Source of the DNA: DASZBX01 sp035943635
GTDB taxonomy: Bacteria > Actinomycetota > Actinomycetes > Streptomycetales > Catenulisporaceae
Assembly: GCA_035943635.1 (NCBI GenBank)
Contig: DASZBX010000065.1
Coordinates: forward strand, 1-64,000
Reading direction: 5' to 3'
Length of the DNA: 64,000 nt
Under the pieces are notes generated by a model that was not told where the DNA came from, searched no databases, and saw only the letters and a list, made by a program, of their open reading frames with translations. This document shows, piece after piece, positions 1 through 33,665 of the stretch (position 1 is the first letter of the stretch; each line of letters opens with the position of its first letter). The translations under genes and the position numbers were made by a program.

Positions 1-9298
<9,298 letters not shown>

Positions 9299-9387
9299 TT
9301 CAGGTCACCTGCTGGTTTCAGTCGAACGCGGAGACTCGGTCGTCGGGAGGATCGGGGCGTGCGGGACGCCCGCGCGGTGCGGAAGGC

Positions 9388-25773
<16,386 letters not shown>

Positions 25774-25885
25774 CGCCAAGCACCTCGTTCGTCGCGATCC
25801 ACCGGTTCGACACCCTCGACGGTCCCCTCGGGTGAGCGGGCCGTCCCGTTCCTTTTCCTACCGTGCGCCGATTCACCTGATCCCG

Positions 25886-25944
25886 AAGGTATCCGCAGGT
25901 CATAGGCCCTTTCAACCCCTAGGAGGCACCCTTACCGCCCCTAG
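25886..25944 (-). promoter_or_regulatory. Putative promoter of the PKS operon with tandem CTAGGGG activator boxes
   Basis: On the minus strand, TTGAAA (25910-25915) and TACCTT (25886-25891) are separated by 18 bases, a reasonable -35/-10 pair. Directly upstream, CCTAGGGG (25916-25923) touches the -35, and a second CTAGGGG (25938-25944) lies exactly 22 bp further, two helical turns away in the same orientation. Such tandem sites next to -35 are typical for LuxR-type activators, and the LAL gene next door is the obvious candidate. The 5' leader would be about 105 nt. The assignment is an inference from sequence pattern only. Confidence 0.55.
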
Positions 25945-26110
25945 CCCGGCGCCTTGTGGATCATGGAATTCGGCCCGTTTGCACCCCCGCCGCGAAGGCT
26001 CCGGAGGCAGGCGGCGGCGACGACGGGCCGAGGCGTCGCCCCGGCCCGCCGCAGGCCGCGATCCGTGCGGGAAACAGATATTAAGAAGTCTGATATACTA
26101 GCCCTGATGT

Positions 26111-26145
26111 ACCGCTCGCGCCGGGTGCGGTCCGGCGCGAGCGGT
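26111..26145 (-). terminator. Perfect GC-rich hairpin after the LAL regulator gene
   Basis: Arms ACCGCTCGCGCCGG and its exact complement (14 bp, no mismatch) flank a 7-base loop, starting 14 bases past the LAL stop codon. There is no T-run on either side, so it is a hairpin-type actinobacterial terminator rather than a classical intrinsic one. It would insulate the PKS promoter from LAL read-through. Confidence 0.6.
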
Positions 26146-26158
26146 CGGTCTCAGACCG

Positions 26159-29014
26159 TCAGACCGTCACCCGCGGGCCGCCGGCCGCCCGCGCGGCCGG
26201 ACGGCCGGGCACCGGCGCCGGCACCGTCTCGTTCCAGTTGCGGTTGCGCTCGCGCTGCGCGGTCACCGCGATCGCCAGGTCCACCCGGCGGGTCACCCCG
26301 AGCTTGCGGTAGGCCCGGGTCAGGTGCTGCTCCACGGTGCTGACCGTGATGTACAGCCACTTGGCGATCTCCCGGTTGGTGTGCCCGAGGATCACCAGGT
26401 CGGCCACCCGCTGCTCGGCCTCGCTGAGCACCACGCTGTCCGCGGCCGACTTCGGCTCCGGCTGGGCCGCGTCGGCGGACAGGTACCGGGTCAGCGGCTC
26501 GGCGTGGCACTCCCCCGCGATGCTCCAGGCCTGGCGTCCGATCACCCGGGCCCGGCGCGACTCGCCGAGCTCGTGGTAGGACGCGGTCAGGTCGCGCAGG
26601 GCCAGGGCCAGGGAGTACCGGTCCCCGCTCTCCTGCAGCACGTCCGCCGCCCGGCGCAGCAGCGCCGGTCGCTGGCGCGGCTCCAGGCTGGCCGCGTACA
26701 GCCGCAGGGTGTTGCCGTGGGTGCGCGGGAACAGCCGCCGGTCGCACCGGGCCATCTGCTCCTCCAGCAGCCGCCGGGCCTGGTCCCGCTCGCCCAGGGC
26801 CAGCAGCGCCTCGGCCGCGTCGGTGCGCCAGGCCACCAGCCCGGGCGCGTCCAGCTCCCACCGGCCCATCAGGTCCCCGCAGTACATGAAGTCGGCCAGC
26901 GCGCCGTCCAGGTCGTCGGCGGCCAGGTGGTAGCGGCCCCGGGCCCGCAGGTAGTGCAGGCCGAACCGGCTCTGCAGCATCGCGTCGGGCACCGGGTGGG
27001 TGAGCATCTCGGCCGCCTCCTCCTGCCGGCCCATCGCGGACAGGGCGGTCAGCAGGCTGCCCAGGCAGCTGCCCAGGGCCACCCCCCACCCGCTCTCCGA
27101 GATGATGTCCAGGCTGGCCCGGGCCTGCTGCTCGGCGCCGAGCAGGTCGCCCTGGCGCAGGCTGATCTCGGACCGGATGGCCGAGAGCCGGGCCTGGCGG
27201 CTGGGCGCCTCGCGGGCCACCGCCTGCTCGATCAGCTTGTCGCACCAGGGCGCGGCCCGGTGCGGGTGCTCGGCGTAGGTCAGCGCCAGCAGCGCGGACT
27301 CGACCGTGTCCATCCCCATGCCGTCCAGCCGGGCCGCGCGCAGGATCCGCTCGGCCTCCTCCACCACCCGCTCCGAGGGGCCCTTGGTGAGCACCTCGTC
27401 CAGGGCCGCGGAGGCCTCGAACCGGCGGCGCACCTCGGTGGTGTCCAGCGCGGTCTGCCGCGGCTCGCCCGGCCCGGCCTCGGGCACGAACTCCAGCAGC
27501 GGGGCGAACGAGGAGCGCAGCCACGGCCGGGTGGCCCGCAGCTCGGTGACCGTCTCGGGGTCGAACGCCGCGGCCGACCCGGACAGGTCGCGCAGCACCT
27601 GGGCGGCGTCGCCGATCCGGCCGTGCCACAGCAGCGCCTTGGCCAGCACGACGCAGTCCGCGCCGGCCAGGTGGCCGGACCGGGACAGGCCGAGCAGGTC
27701 CTCGAGGTACTGGGTCGGCTCGGCCGGGGACCGGCGCCAGGCGGCCCGGACCAGGGTGGTGGTGAGCTTGGCCCGCAGGGTCTGGTCGTCGCAGTCCGCG
27801 CAGGCCAGGCTGAGGTAGTCGATCGCCGCGGCGACCCGGCCCTCGATCAGGGCCTGGCGGGCGGCCTCGTCCAGGGTGGGCACGGCCCACGGCGCGGTGG
27901 CCCGGCGGGCCGCGCGCAGGTGCTCGGCGATCGTGGTGGCGGCCAGGCCCTGGCTGTAGCCGATCTCGGCGGCCCGCTCGTGCAGGGCGGCCCGGCGGGC
28001 CGGGTCCATGTCGGCCAGCACGGCCGCGGCCGCGGCCGGGTGCCGGAACCCGGCGCCCTCGAACAGTCCGGCCCGTTCCAGGTCCGCCGCCGCGGCGGCC
28101 GCGGAGCCGGGGTCCAGGCCCAGCAGGCCGTCCAGGCCCGGGCGGCCGCCGAGCACCGCGGTGCCCTGGGCGGCGGCGAGCATCCGCTCCCCGCCGCGGC
28201 GCAGGCAGGTGAGCACGGCCCGGGTGTAGCCGTCGCCGACGGCGAACGGCCCGGCCTGCGGGTCGTTGATCCGCTGGTCTTCGAGCAGGGCGACGGCCAG
28301 CAGCGGGTTGCCGCCGCTGGCCTGGTGGGCCGGTCCGGCCCAGGCGGCCGCGGCGGCCGGGTCCAGCCGGGTGGCGGCCAGCGCCTCGATCCCGGCCTGG
28401 CTCAGCGGGCGCAGGTCCAGGGCGCTGCTGTGCGGCCGGCCGAGCACGCCGAGCCGGAACGCGGAGGTGGCGTTCCCGTCGTGGTCGGCGTGGCCCAGCA
28501 CCACCGCGATCCGCGCGTCCCGGACCCGGCGGACCAGGTAGGCCAGGCAGTCCAGGGAGGCCGGGTCGGCGTGGTGCACGTCGTCGACCACGATCGCCAG
28601 CGGGGCGGCGGCCGACAGTTCGATCAGGCCGGCGCACAGGCCGTCGGCGATCCGGGCGCCGTCCGCGGTCAGCCGCCGCGTCTCGGCGCCGGCCGCGGCC
28701 GGCTCGGCCCACTGGATCTGCACGCCCTCGGCCAGCAGCGCGGCGATCCGCTCCCGGCCCTCGGCCGGCAGCGCCGGGCCGAGCAGGAACTGCACCGGGA
28801 CGCTGAGCGGCAGCGCCTTCTCCGCCTCGGCCGCGACCGCGGTCAGGGTCAGGCCGCCGGCCTGGGCGACGAGGGTGGTGAACTCGTCCAGCAGTGCGCT
28901 CTTGCCCACGGCCACCGGGCCGCCGACCAGGACCGTGCCGCCGCGCCCCGCGAAGACGTCGTCGCGGAGCCGGGCCAGCCGGCTTAGGGCGTCTGTGCGT
29001 TCGAACAGTTCCAT
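26159..29014 (-). CDS. LAL-type LuxR family transcriptional regulator (AAA ATPase plus LuxR HTH)
   Basis: A 951-aa large ATP-binding LuxR regulator, the class that commonly acts as pathway-specific activator of polyketide clusters. ATG 29014 is chosen because GGGGAGAG precedes it; an in-frame extension to 29083 lacks a ribosome site. The N-terminus carries Walker A (GGPVAVGKSALL, about residues 31-42) and a Walker B-like LAIVVDDVHHAD near 137. A long helical-repeat middle follows, and the C-terminus (about 865-930) is a LuxR helix-turn-helix (LSEAEQRVADLV, HTNREIAKWLYITVSTVEQH). It lies directly upstream of the PKS operon on the same strand, separated by a hairpin. Its own promoter region carries the 18-mer shared with the isopropylmalate synthase gene. 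No TTA codon was noticed. Confidence 0.93.
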   Translation of the reverse strand: MELFERTDALSRLARLRDDVFAGRGGTVLVGGPVAVGKSALLDEFTTLVAQAGGLTLTAVAAEAEKALPLSVPVQFLLGPALPAEGRERIAALLAEGVQIQWAEPAAAGAETRRLTADGARIADGLCAGLIELSAAAPLAIVVDDVHHADPASLDCLAYLVRRVRDARIAVVLGHADHDGNATSAFRLGVLGRPHSSALDLRPLSQAGIEALAATRLDPAAAAAWAGPAHQASGGNPLLAVALLEDQRINDPQAGPFAVGDGYTRAVLTCLRRGGERMLAAAQGTAVLGGRPGLDGLLGLDPGSAAAAAADLERAGLFEGAGFRHPAAAAAVLADMDPARRAALHERAAEIGYSQGLAATTIAEHLRAARRATAPWAVPTLDEAARQALIEGRVAAAIDYLSLACADCDDQTLRAKLTTTLVRAAWRRSPAEPTQYLEDLLGLSRSGHLAGADCVVLAKALLWHGRIGDAAQVLRDLSGSAAAFDPETVTELRATRPWLRSSFAPLLEFVPEAGPGEPRQTALDTTEVRRRFEASAALDEVLTKGPSERVVEEAERILRAARLDGMGMDTVESALLALTYAEHPHRAAPWCDKLIEQAVAREAPSRQARLSAIRSEISLRQGDLLGAEQQARASLDIISESGWGVALGSCLGSLLTALSAMGRQEEAAEMLTHPVPDAMLQSRFGLHYLRARGRYHLAADDLDGALADFMYCGDLMGRWELDAPGLVAWRTDAAEALLALGERDQARRLLEEQMARCDRRLFPRTHGNTLRLYAASLEPRQRPALLRRAADVLQESGDRYSLALALRDLTASYHELGESRRARVIGRQAWSIAGECHAEPLTRYLSADAAQPEPKSAADSVVLSEAEQRVADLVILGHTNREIAKWLYITVSTVEQHLTRAYRKLGVTRRVDLAIAVTAQRERNRNWNETVPAPVPGRPAARAAGGPRVTV

Positions 29015-29132
29015 CGTCTCTCCCCTAACTTCCCTGGCGGGATTGCTGTACCGAGCTTCGGGCCAACCGGGTGCGGCAAGCAAGGGTTATGCGATGCATG
29101 GCTCGCCGAACGAGCCGAAGAGAGCACCGGGA

Positions 29133-29150
29133 GCGATGGAAAGTTGTAGT
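29133..29150 (-). promoter_or_regulatory. 18-mer element upstream of the LAL gene (copy 1)
   Basis: Minus-strand sequence ACTACAACTTTCCATCGC, 118 bases before the LAL start codon. The same 18 bases, in the same orientation relative to the gene, occur at 34678-34695 ahead of the isopropylmalate synthase-like gene at almost the same distance. The AT-rich text stands out in this GC-rich DNA. It is a candidate binding site for a cluster regulator, or a shared promoter. Confidence 0.6.
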
Positions 29151-29214
29151 TGCGCCTGTACCCGTCGGCGTCGGCGCAGCTAGATCGCTACGGCGGGCCG
29201 GGGCCGGGGCGGCG

Positions 29215-30006
29215 TCAGAGCGCGTCGGCGGCCATCGCGGCGGCGCCGGAGGAGCGGGCCAGCAGCATCCCGGACGGCACCGCCCGCGGCCGGCGGACCA
29301 GCACGATCGAGGTCAGGATCAGTCCGTCCCGGACCAGGAAGCGGCCGGAGAAGCCGATCAGCTCGCGCCCCTGGAACGCGGGTCCGGCCACCCGCAGCCG
29401 GGCGGTGAACCGTTCGTTCACCGGGTCCACGGTGACCATCGCGTCCTGGAAGTCGAGCCAGCTGCGGGTGAGCGGGAACCAGGTCTTGTACACGGCTTCC
29501 TTGGTGCAGAACAGCAGCCGGTCCCAGCGGATCTCGGGCGCGGTGGCCAGCAGCCGGTCCACCCAGTTCGCCTCCTCCGGCAGGCTGACCGCCTCCAGCA
29601 CGCCGTCCGGCAGCGGCCGGTTGGGCTCGGCGTCGATCCCGATCGAGACGATCTGCTCGGTGTGCCCGACCACGGCGCCGCGGTAGCCGTCGCAGTGCGC
29701 GATGCTGCCGACCACGCCGCGCGGCCAGTGCGGTTCGCCGCGCGGCCCGGTCGGGATCTCGCACGCGGCCAGGCCCAGCCCGGCCAGCGCCCCGCGGGCG
29801 CACGCCCGGCCGGTGGTGAACTCCGCGCACCGGGACGCCACCGCGCGCCGGACCGTCTCGCGCTCGCCCGGGAACAGCGGGGCGTCGAGGATGTCCGCGC
29901 GGGTGTCGAAGGCGGCGGCCGGTTCCGGCGCGATCGCCACGATCAGCGCGGGCGGCCGGGGGCCCGAAGGCCGCGCGGCCGTGGTGGCGGGGTTCGATCG
30001 GTCCAT
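29215..30006 (-). CDS. Sfp-type 4'-phosphopantetheinyl transferase
   Basis: A 263-aa enzyme that transfers phosphopantetheine from CoA to carrier-protein serines, here most likely the PKS ACPs. The family signatures are visible: GSIAHCDGY near residue 100, the Mg-binding SIGIDAEPNRPLPDGV near 121, and LLFCTKEAVYKTWFP near 164, which matches the WxxKEAxxK signature. Length and motif order fit the EntD/Sfp superfamily of actinomycete secondary metabolism. It lies between the hydroxyacyl-CoA dehydrogenase and the LAL gene on the same strand. A CTAGGGG box (30099-30105) lies about 93 bases upstream of the start. Confidence 0.93.
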   Translation of the reverse strand: MDRSNPATTAARPSGPRPPALIVAIAPEPAAAFDTRADILDAPLFPGERETVRRAVASRCAEFTTGRACARGALAGLGLAACEIPTGPRGEPHWPRGVVGSIAHCDGYRGAVVGHTEQIVSIGIDAEPNRPLPDGVLEAVSLPEEANWVDRLLATAPEIRWDRLLFCTKEAVYKTWFPLTRSWLDFQDAMVTVDPVNERFTARLRVAGPAFQGRELIGFSGRFLVRDGLILTSIVLVRRPRAVPSGMLLARSSGAAAMAADAL

Positions 30007-30098
30007 GATGCCAGGCTAGAGGCGCCCGCGGCGCGGGGAAATGGCGCAGCCGGAACCTACGGGTCCGCAGATCGCGCAGCCGGGCGTATAGGAGCCCG

Positions 30099-30105
30099 CT
30101 AGGGG
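30099..30105 (+). promoter_or_regulatory. CTAGGGG box upstream of the phosphopantetheinyl transferase gene
   Basis: The 12-base text ACCGCCCCTAGC on the minus strand here (30098-30109) is identical to text on the plus strand at 25934-25945 in the PKS promoter. A weaker half (TATAGGAG) sits about one helical turn away. It is a possible operator for the LAL regulator. Confidence 0.4.
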
Positions 30106-30144
30106 CGGTCCGGGGCGGGCGCGCAGCAGGTGTCCGGGCATGGG

Positions 30145-30981
30145 TCAGTCCTCGTCGTAGGTGTAGAACCCGCGCCCGGACTTGCGGCCGAGCTCCCCGG
30201 CCCGGACCTTCTCCAGCAGCAGCCCGCAGGGGTTGCAGGCCTCGTCGCCGGTCCGGTTGTAGATCTCCTGCAGGGTGTTGACCAGGCTGTCGATCCCGAT
30301 CAGGTCCGCGGCCCGCAGCGGGCCGACGGTGTGCCCGAAGCACTCGCACAGCACGCCGTCGATGCTCTCGGCCCGGCCCAGGCCCGCGCCCAGGGCGCGC
30401 GCCGCCGAGTTGATCATCTGGTAGCACACCCGGGTGCCCAGCAGGCCCGGGCCGTCGCGCACCTCGATCAGGGCGAAGCCGAGCGAGCGGACCAGGCCGC
30501 CGAGCGCGGCCACGGTGGCGTCCGCGGTGCGCGGGCCGCGGGCGTACTCGACCGCGGTGGCCGGGAAGACCGGGTGGGTGAAGTGCGCGCCGACCACGTC
30601 CTGCGGGCGCCCGGCCCAGTCGGCGATCTCGTCCACCGGGATGGCCAGGGAGCAGGAGACCAGGGCGGTGCCCGGGGCGACGACCTGGCAGACCGCGGAC
30701 AGCGCCTTGGTCTTGATCACGGCCTTCTCGGTCACCGCCTCGATCACCATGCCCGCGCCGGCGCCGGGATCCACCGAGCGGCTGGTGCGCAGCATCCCGG
30801 CCGCGACCTGCCGGGCCAGTCCGGCCCGCAGGAAGTCGGCCTCGGCCCGGTCCAGCGCGCGCTGGTCCACGTCCACCAGCACCACGGACAGCCCGCGGGC
30901 GGCCGCCGCCCGGGCCAGGCCGGACCCGGTCACCCCGGCGCCGAGGATCAGAATCCGCGGCGGATCAGACTGCTGGTTCAC
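30145..30981 (-). CDS. 3-hydroxyacyl-CoA dehydrogenase (3-hydroxybutyryl-CoA dehydrogenase / FkbK-like)
   Basis: A 278-aa NAD-dependent dehydrogenase. It starts at GTG 30981 with GGAGG four bases upstream. The Rossmann motif GAGVTGSGLARAAAARG is near residue 14. The catalytic-His region is GAHFTHPVFPATAVEY (about 131-146, the usual HFFNP-type motif diverged to HFTHP), and the C-terminal domain ends LGRKSGRGFYTYDED, typical of the family. In PKS clusters such enzymes oxidise 3-hydroxyacyl or glyceryl units, for example FkbK-type enzymes for methoxymalonyl-ACP, or act on hydroxybutyryl-CoA toward ethylmalonyl-CoA. The partner genes for either route (FkbH, acyl-CoA dehydrogenase, free ACP, crotonyl-CoA reductase) are not in this window, so the exact substrate is open. 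Confidence 0.85.
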   Translation of the reverse strand: MNQQSDPPRILILGAGVTGSGLARAAAARGLSVVLVDVDQRALDRAEADFLRAGLARQVAAGMLRTSRSVDPGAGAGMVIEAVTEKAVIKTKALSAVCQVVAPGTALVSCSLAIPVDEIADWAGRPQDVVGAHFTHPVFPATAVEYARGPRTADATVAALGGLVRSLGFALIEVRDGPGLLGTRVCYQMINSAARALGAGLGRAESIDGVLCECFGHTVGPLRAADLIGIDSLVNTLQEIYNRTGDEACNPCGLLLEKVRAGELGRKSGRGFYTYDED

Positions 30982-31223
30982 CAGACCTCCATCGGCCTAC
31001 GCGCGCGGATGCGGCCGCGGATCCGGGTTCCGGGTCCGGGATCCGCCGCAGGCGCACGCCGCCGCTCCCCTCGCGCGGCGAGTTCGCCCGAGGCTATATC
31101 AGACCTGCTCATGAAACCAACCCCTGCATATCATCGCGGACACCCCTACCGCGCACGAAGCATGGAACCGGTTCGCGACAGTCATCCAGACCCCCTGAGC
31201 GTTCCTGAACCGGTGCACGGGGA

Positions 31224-31258
31224 GGGCTCACCGGTCCATTGAAGGGCTCTGCGGTCCA
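31224..31258. repeat. Tandem 15-bp direct repeat, 20-bp period
   Basis: GGGCTCACCGGTCCA and GGGCTCTGCGGTCCA, start to start exactly 20 bases. Phased repeats with a near-two-turn period often bind dimeric regulators; the adjacent NarL-type response regulator is one candidate. Confidence 0.4.
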
Positions 31259-31354
31259 CGCACGCCAGAGCCGCCACCCCCTAAGCCGGCCGCGCCCAGA
31301 CCCCTGCCCGCCGCGCGGCCGGGGCCCGGCCGCCGGTCCCGGGCCGCCCGTCCG

Positions 31355-31376
31355 CCCCCGGCGCGCCGGCCGGGGG
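31355..31376 (-). terminator. GC hairpin downstream of the response regulator gene
   Basis: CCCCCGG and CCGGGGG arms (7 bp) surround an 8-base loop, ending 6 bases past the stop codon of the leftward response regulator. There is no T-run. A larger GC-rich inverted repeat follows at about 31285-31325. Confidence 0.4.
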
Positions 31377-31381
31377 TCCGG

Positions 31382-32059
31382 TCAGACCCGCCGGGTGGGC
31401 TTGTGCCCGTGCCCGTTGGAGCCCTCGCGCGCCGTGATCATCGACGCGGCCATGGCCTTGTTCACCGCGTCGATCCGGGAGACCGCGTCGAGCTTGGCGA
31501 ACACGCTGTGCAGGTGCCGCTTGACCGTGGCCTCGTTGATCCCGAGCCGGCTGGCGATCTGGCCGTTGCTCAGCGCCTGCGCGACCAGTTCCAGGATCTC
31601 CCGCTCCCGCCGGGAGAGCACCGTCTCCGGCGAGCTGTGCATCTGGGCCATGCTCTCGCGCGAGATGGCCAGCACCATCCGGTCGGTGGAGTACACGCTG
31701 CGGATCGCCGACACCAGCTCCTGCCGGTCCACGCTCTTGAGCAGGTATCCGCGGATCCCGCCGGCGATCAGCTGGCGCAGCAGCTGCGGACCGTCGTACA
31801 TGCTCAGCACGATCACCCGGGTCTGCGGCGAGAGCGCGCGCATCCGGGCCACCGTGTCGGCGGCGTGCCGGCCCGGGATCTCCACGTCCAGCAGCACCAC
31901 GTCCGGCCGGTGGTGCACCACCTTGGCGATCGCGTCCTCGCTGTTCGCGGCCTCGCTGACGACCACGATGTCCTTCTCCACGGAGATGATCTCGCGCACG
32001 CCCTCGCGCACGAGTACGTGGTCGTCGACGAGCACGACTGTTATCTTGTGATTCTCCAT
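31382..32059 (-). CDS. NarL/FixJ-type response regulator (REC + LuxR HTH)
   Basis: A 225-aa DNA-binding response regulator. The N-terminal receiver domain has the acidic pair in VLVDDHVLVREG, the phospho-acceptor Asp in VVLLDVEIPG (about residue 57) and the conserved Lys in GYLLKS. The C-terminal LuxR-type HTH has LSRREREILELVAQALSNGQ and INEATVKRHLHSVFAKL. ATG 32059 is used; an in-frame TTG at 32068 overlaps the kinase stop (TTGA), so translational coupling is possible. It forms a two-component pair with the kinase just upstream and ends in a hairpin. Its position inside the cluster suggests it relays a signal to the PKS or LAL genes, but the targets are unknown. Confidence 0.93.
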   Translation of the reverse strand: MENHKITVVLVDDHVLVREGVREIISVEKDIVVVSEAANSEDAIAKVVHHRPDVVLLDVEIPGRHAADTVARMRALSPQTRVIVLSMYDGPQLLRQLIAGGIRGYLLKSVDRQELVSAIRSVYSTDRMVLAISRESMAQMHSSPETVLSRREREILELVAQALSNGQIASRLGINEATVKRHLHSVFAKLDAVSRIDAVNKAMAASMITAREGSNGHGHKPTRRV

Positions 32060-32064
32060 CGACT

Positions 32065-33150
32065 TCAACCCCCGGGAAGCGGCACGGCCAGGTGCACGTG
32101 AGTACCCCGGCCGGCTTGACTGCGGATGCTTAGAGTACCGCCGAGCAGCTGCGCCCGCTCCCGCATCGAGAAAACTCCCAGGCCGCCGGAGACCGAGGTC
32201 TGACTCGTGTCGAACCCGCGGCCGTCGTCCTCGACGAAGCCGCGGATCTCGTGCGGCGTTATGTCCACATTGATGATCAGGGTCGAGGCCTCGGCGTGTT
32301 TCAGGGCATTGCGCGCGCCCTCCCGCAGTACCAGGAACACCTCGTCGAGCACCTCGGGCGCGGCCCAGGACTCGTCGCCGTTGACCCGCACCCGCGCCTC
32401 GAGGTCCTCCGGCGCGGCGCTCTCCAGGTAGTTCAGCAGCGCCGTGTCCAGGCTCTTGAGCGGTTCCACCGCGTACAGGGTCGAGGTGACGGTGCGCAGG
32501 TTCTGCATCGACTCCTGGACCGCACGCTGCGCGGTCTCGATCTTCTGGCCGGCCTTGACCGGATCGGTGGCCTGATAGAGGTTGAACAGCTCCAGCTGAC
32601 GGTGCGTCACACTGATGCAGTGCCCGAGCCGGTCGTGCAGGTCGCGCGCTATCCGCTGGCGTTCGTTCGACTGGGCCTCGCGCACCTGGTTCAGCAGGTG
32701 GCTGGTGTACCCGGCCACCGAGGTGCGCACCCGTTCGGTGATGCTGCGCTCGAGCGTCATGGCCACGAAGCCGAGCAGCCGCACGTCCCCGGAGATCGAG
32801 ACGAGCAGGTCGGCGGCGCTGCTCAGCACGATCCGGAAGAACACCGAGGCGGCCTGCAGCGACTCGCTCGGATGGATCCCGTCCGCGGCCCGGGTCTGGC
32901 CGATGTCCCAGGCCAGGAACCGGTAGGAGCCCAACACCTGGACCTCGCCGACCCGCACGCTCTCGATCACGTCGGTCAGGATCTGGTCGCCGTTCTCCAT
33001 CACCTGTTCGAGCGACGTCTCCTCTTGCATGGTGGCGTTGCCCGTGGTGCGCAGATCGGTCTCGTACTCGGCCAGGATCTCGGCGCGGTGCGAATCGAGC
33101 AGTTCAGCAAGCTGCTCTCCGCATTGGGACTCCCAAGAATCACCCGTCAT
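32065..33150 (-). CDS. NarL-family sensor histidine kinase (cytoplasmic)
   Basis: A 361-aa HisKA_3 kinase. ATG 33150 is chosen (GGGGAA four bases upstream) over an upstream extension to 33183. The N-terminal 180 residues form an all-helical sensor region without transmembrane segments, so it probably senses a cytoplasmic signal. The phospho-acceptor His is in ERQRIARDLHDRLGHC (about residues 186-201). The ATP-binding domain shows LREGARNALKHA (N box), EDDGRGFD (G1) and GGLGVFSMRERAQLLGG (G2). It is followed by its response regulator with a 4-base overlap or a 5-base gap, depending on start choice. A CCCCCTAGG box lies about 210 bases upstream. Confidence 0.92.
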   Translation of the reverse strand: MTGDSWESQCGEQLAELLDSHRAEILAEYETDLRTTGNATMQEETSLEQVMENGDQILTDVIESVRVGEVQVLGSYRFLAWDIGQTRAADGIHPSESLQAASVFFRIVLSSAADLLVSISGDVRLLGFVAMTLERSITERVRTSVAGYTSHLLNQVREAQSNERQRIARDLHDRLGHCISVTHRQLELFNLYQATDPVKAGQKIETAQRAVQESMQNLRTVTSTLYAVEPLKSLDTALLNYLESAAPEDLEARVRVNGDESWAAPEVLDEVFLVLREGARNALKHAEASTLIINVDITPHEIRGFVEDDGRGFDTSQTSVSGGLGVFSMRERAQLLGGTLSIRSQAGRGTHVHLAVPLPGG

Positions 33151-33665
33151 GAAGTTCCCCGTCGACGAAGGGGGCCCGCGCACCGTTCACGCCGCGGCCA
33201 CCGCGCTGGTGCCATCCGGTCATCGGCCGGCCAAGCCGTTCGGGATGACGCCCTCGGACGAATGCGATAGATGTTGAGTAAGAACACGCTTCCATAATGC
33301 ACCTGTCGTTCGCGTGCATGGGTAAACCTCATACAACACGTACTGTCCCACCGTTCTTCCCCCTAGGAAAGGAAGTCGGAGAATCCGGTCCCCCGGGTCC
33401 GAGGTGATGTGTTGGTGCATGACAATGGCACGGTCAGCCCGGAGTTTACTCTCACGGTGTCCCGCATGTCGAGTCTGTGAATCTGCCGGTACTGATTGGC
33501 TCCGAAGTGCGCCGGGCGCCGCCCGGCGAAAAGACAGGACCTGTATAAAGCCACCACGCCTTAACCGGGTGGGATTTTACTGAGGAGTCGCCCTCCGGAC
33601 GATTCTCCTCACCCTGTGGTTTCCATACTATGACATCAACCGTCAGCACACAGTCATATATGTGA
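33151..33665. other. Intergenic region between kinase and UbiA-like gene
   Basis: 515 bases, more AT-rich than the surroundings. Several short open frames here have no ribosome site or coding-like codon use and are not called. A CCCCCTAGG box sits at 33359-33367 within a TTCC-rich/GGAA context (ttccccctaggaaagg), resembling the boxes in the PKS promoter. A CATATATG core occurs at about 33653-33660, next to the UbiA stop codon. The kinase promoter must lie here. Confidence 0.6.

Larger units (their letters stand above)
25774..26158. other. Intergenic region: PKS promoter and LAL-gene terminator
   Basis: These 385 bases lie between the leftward LAL regulator and the leftward PKS operon. They hold a sigma70-like promoter with tandem CCCCTAG boxes (25886-25944), an unusually AT-rich patch at about 26070-26100 (agatattaagaagtctgata), and a perfect hairpin at 26111-26145. 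No convincing ORF is present. Confidence 0.8.
30982..31381. other. Intergenic region upstream of the hydroxyacyl-CoA dehydrogenase
   Basis: 400 bases with no believable ORF. They contain a GAACCGGTTC palindrome near 31165-31174, a 13/15 direct repeat with a period of exactly 20 bp (31224-31238 and 31244-31258), two CCCCTA-type boxes (31143-31148, 31277-31283) and a GC-rich hairpin just after the response regulator gene (31355-31376). Confidence 0.7.

Noticed and set aside
26324..28987. 887-codon plus-strand frame and 853-codon alternative minus frame over the LAL gene
   Set aside because: They overlap the LAL gene completely and show only Gly/Arg/Pro low-complexity text; the LAL frame has Walker and LuxR motifs.
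33147..33649. Four short minus-strand frames of 60-66 codons
   Set aside because: They overlap one another in different frames, have no ribosome site and lie in AT-richer intergenic DNA.
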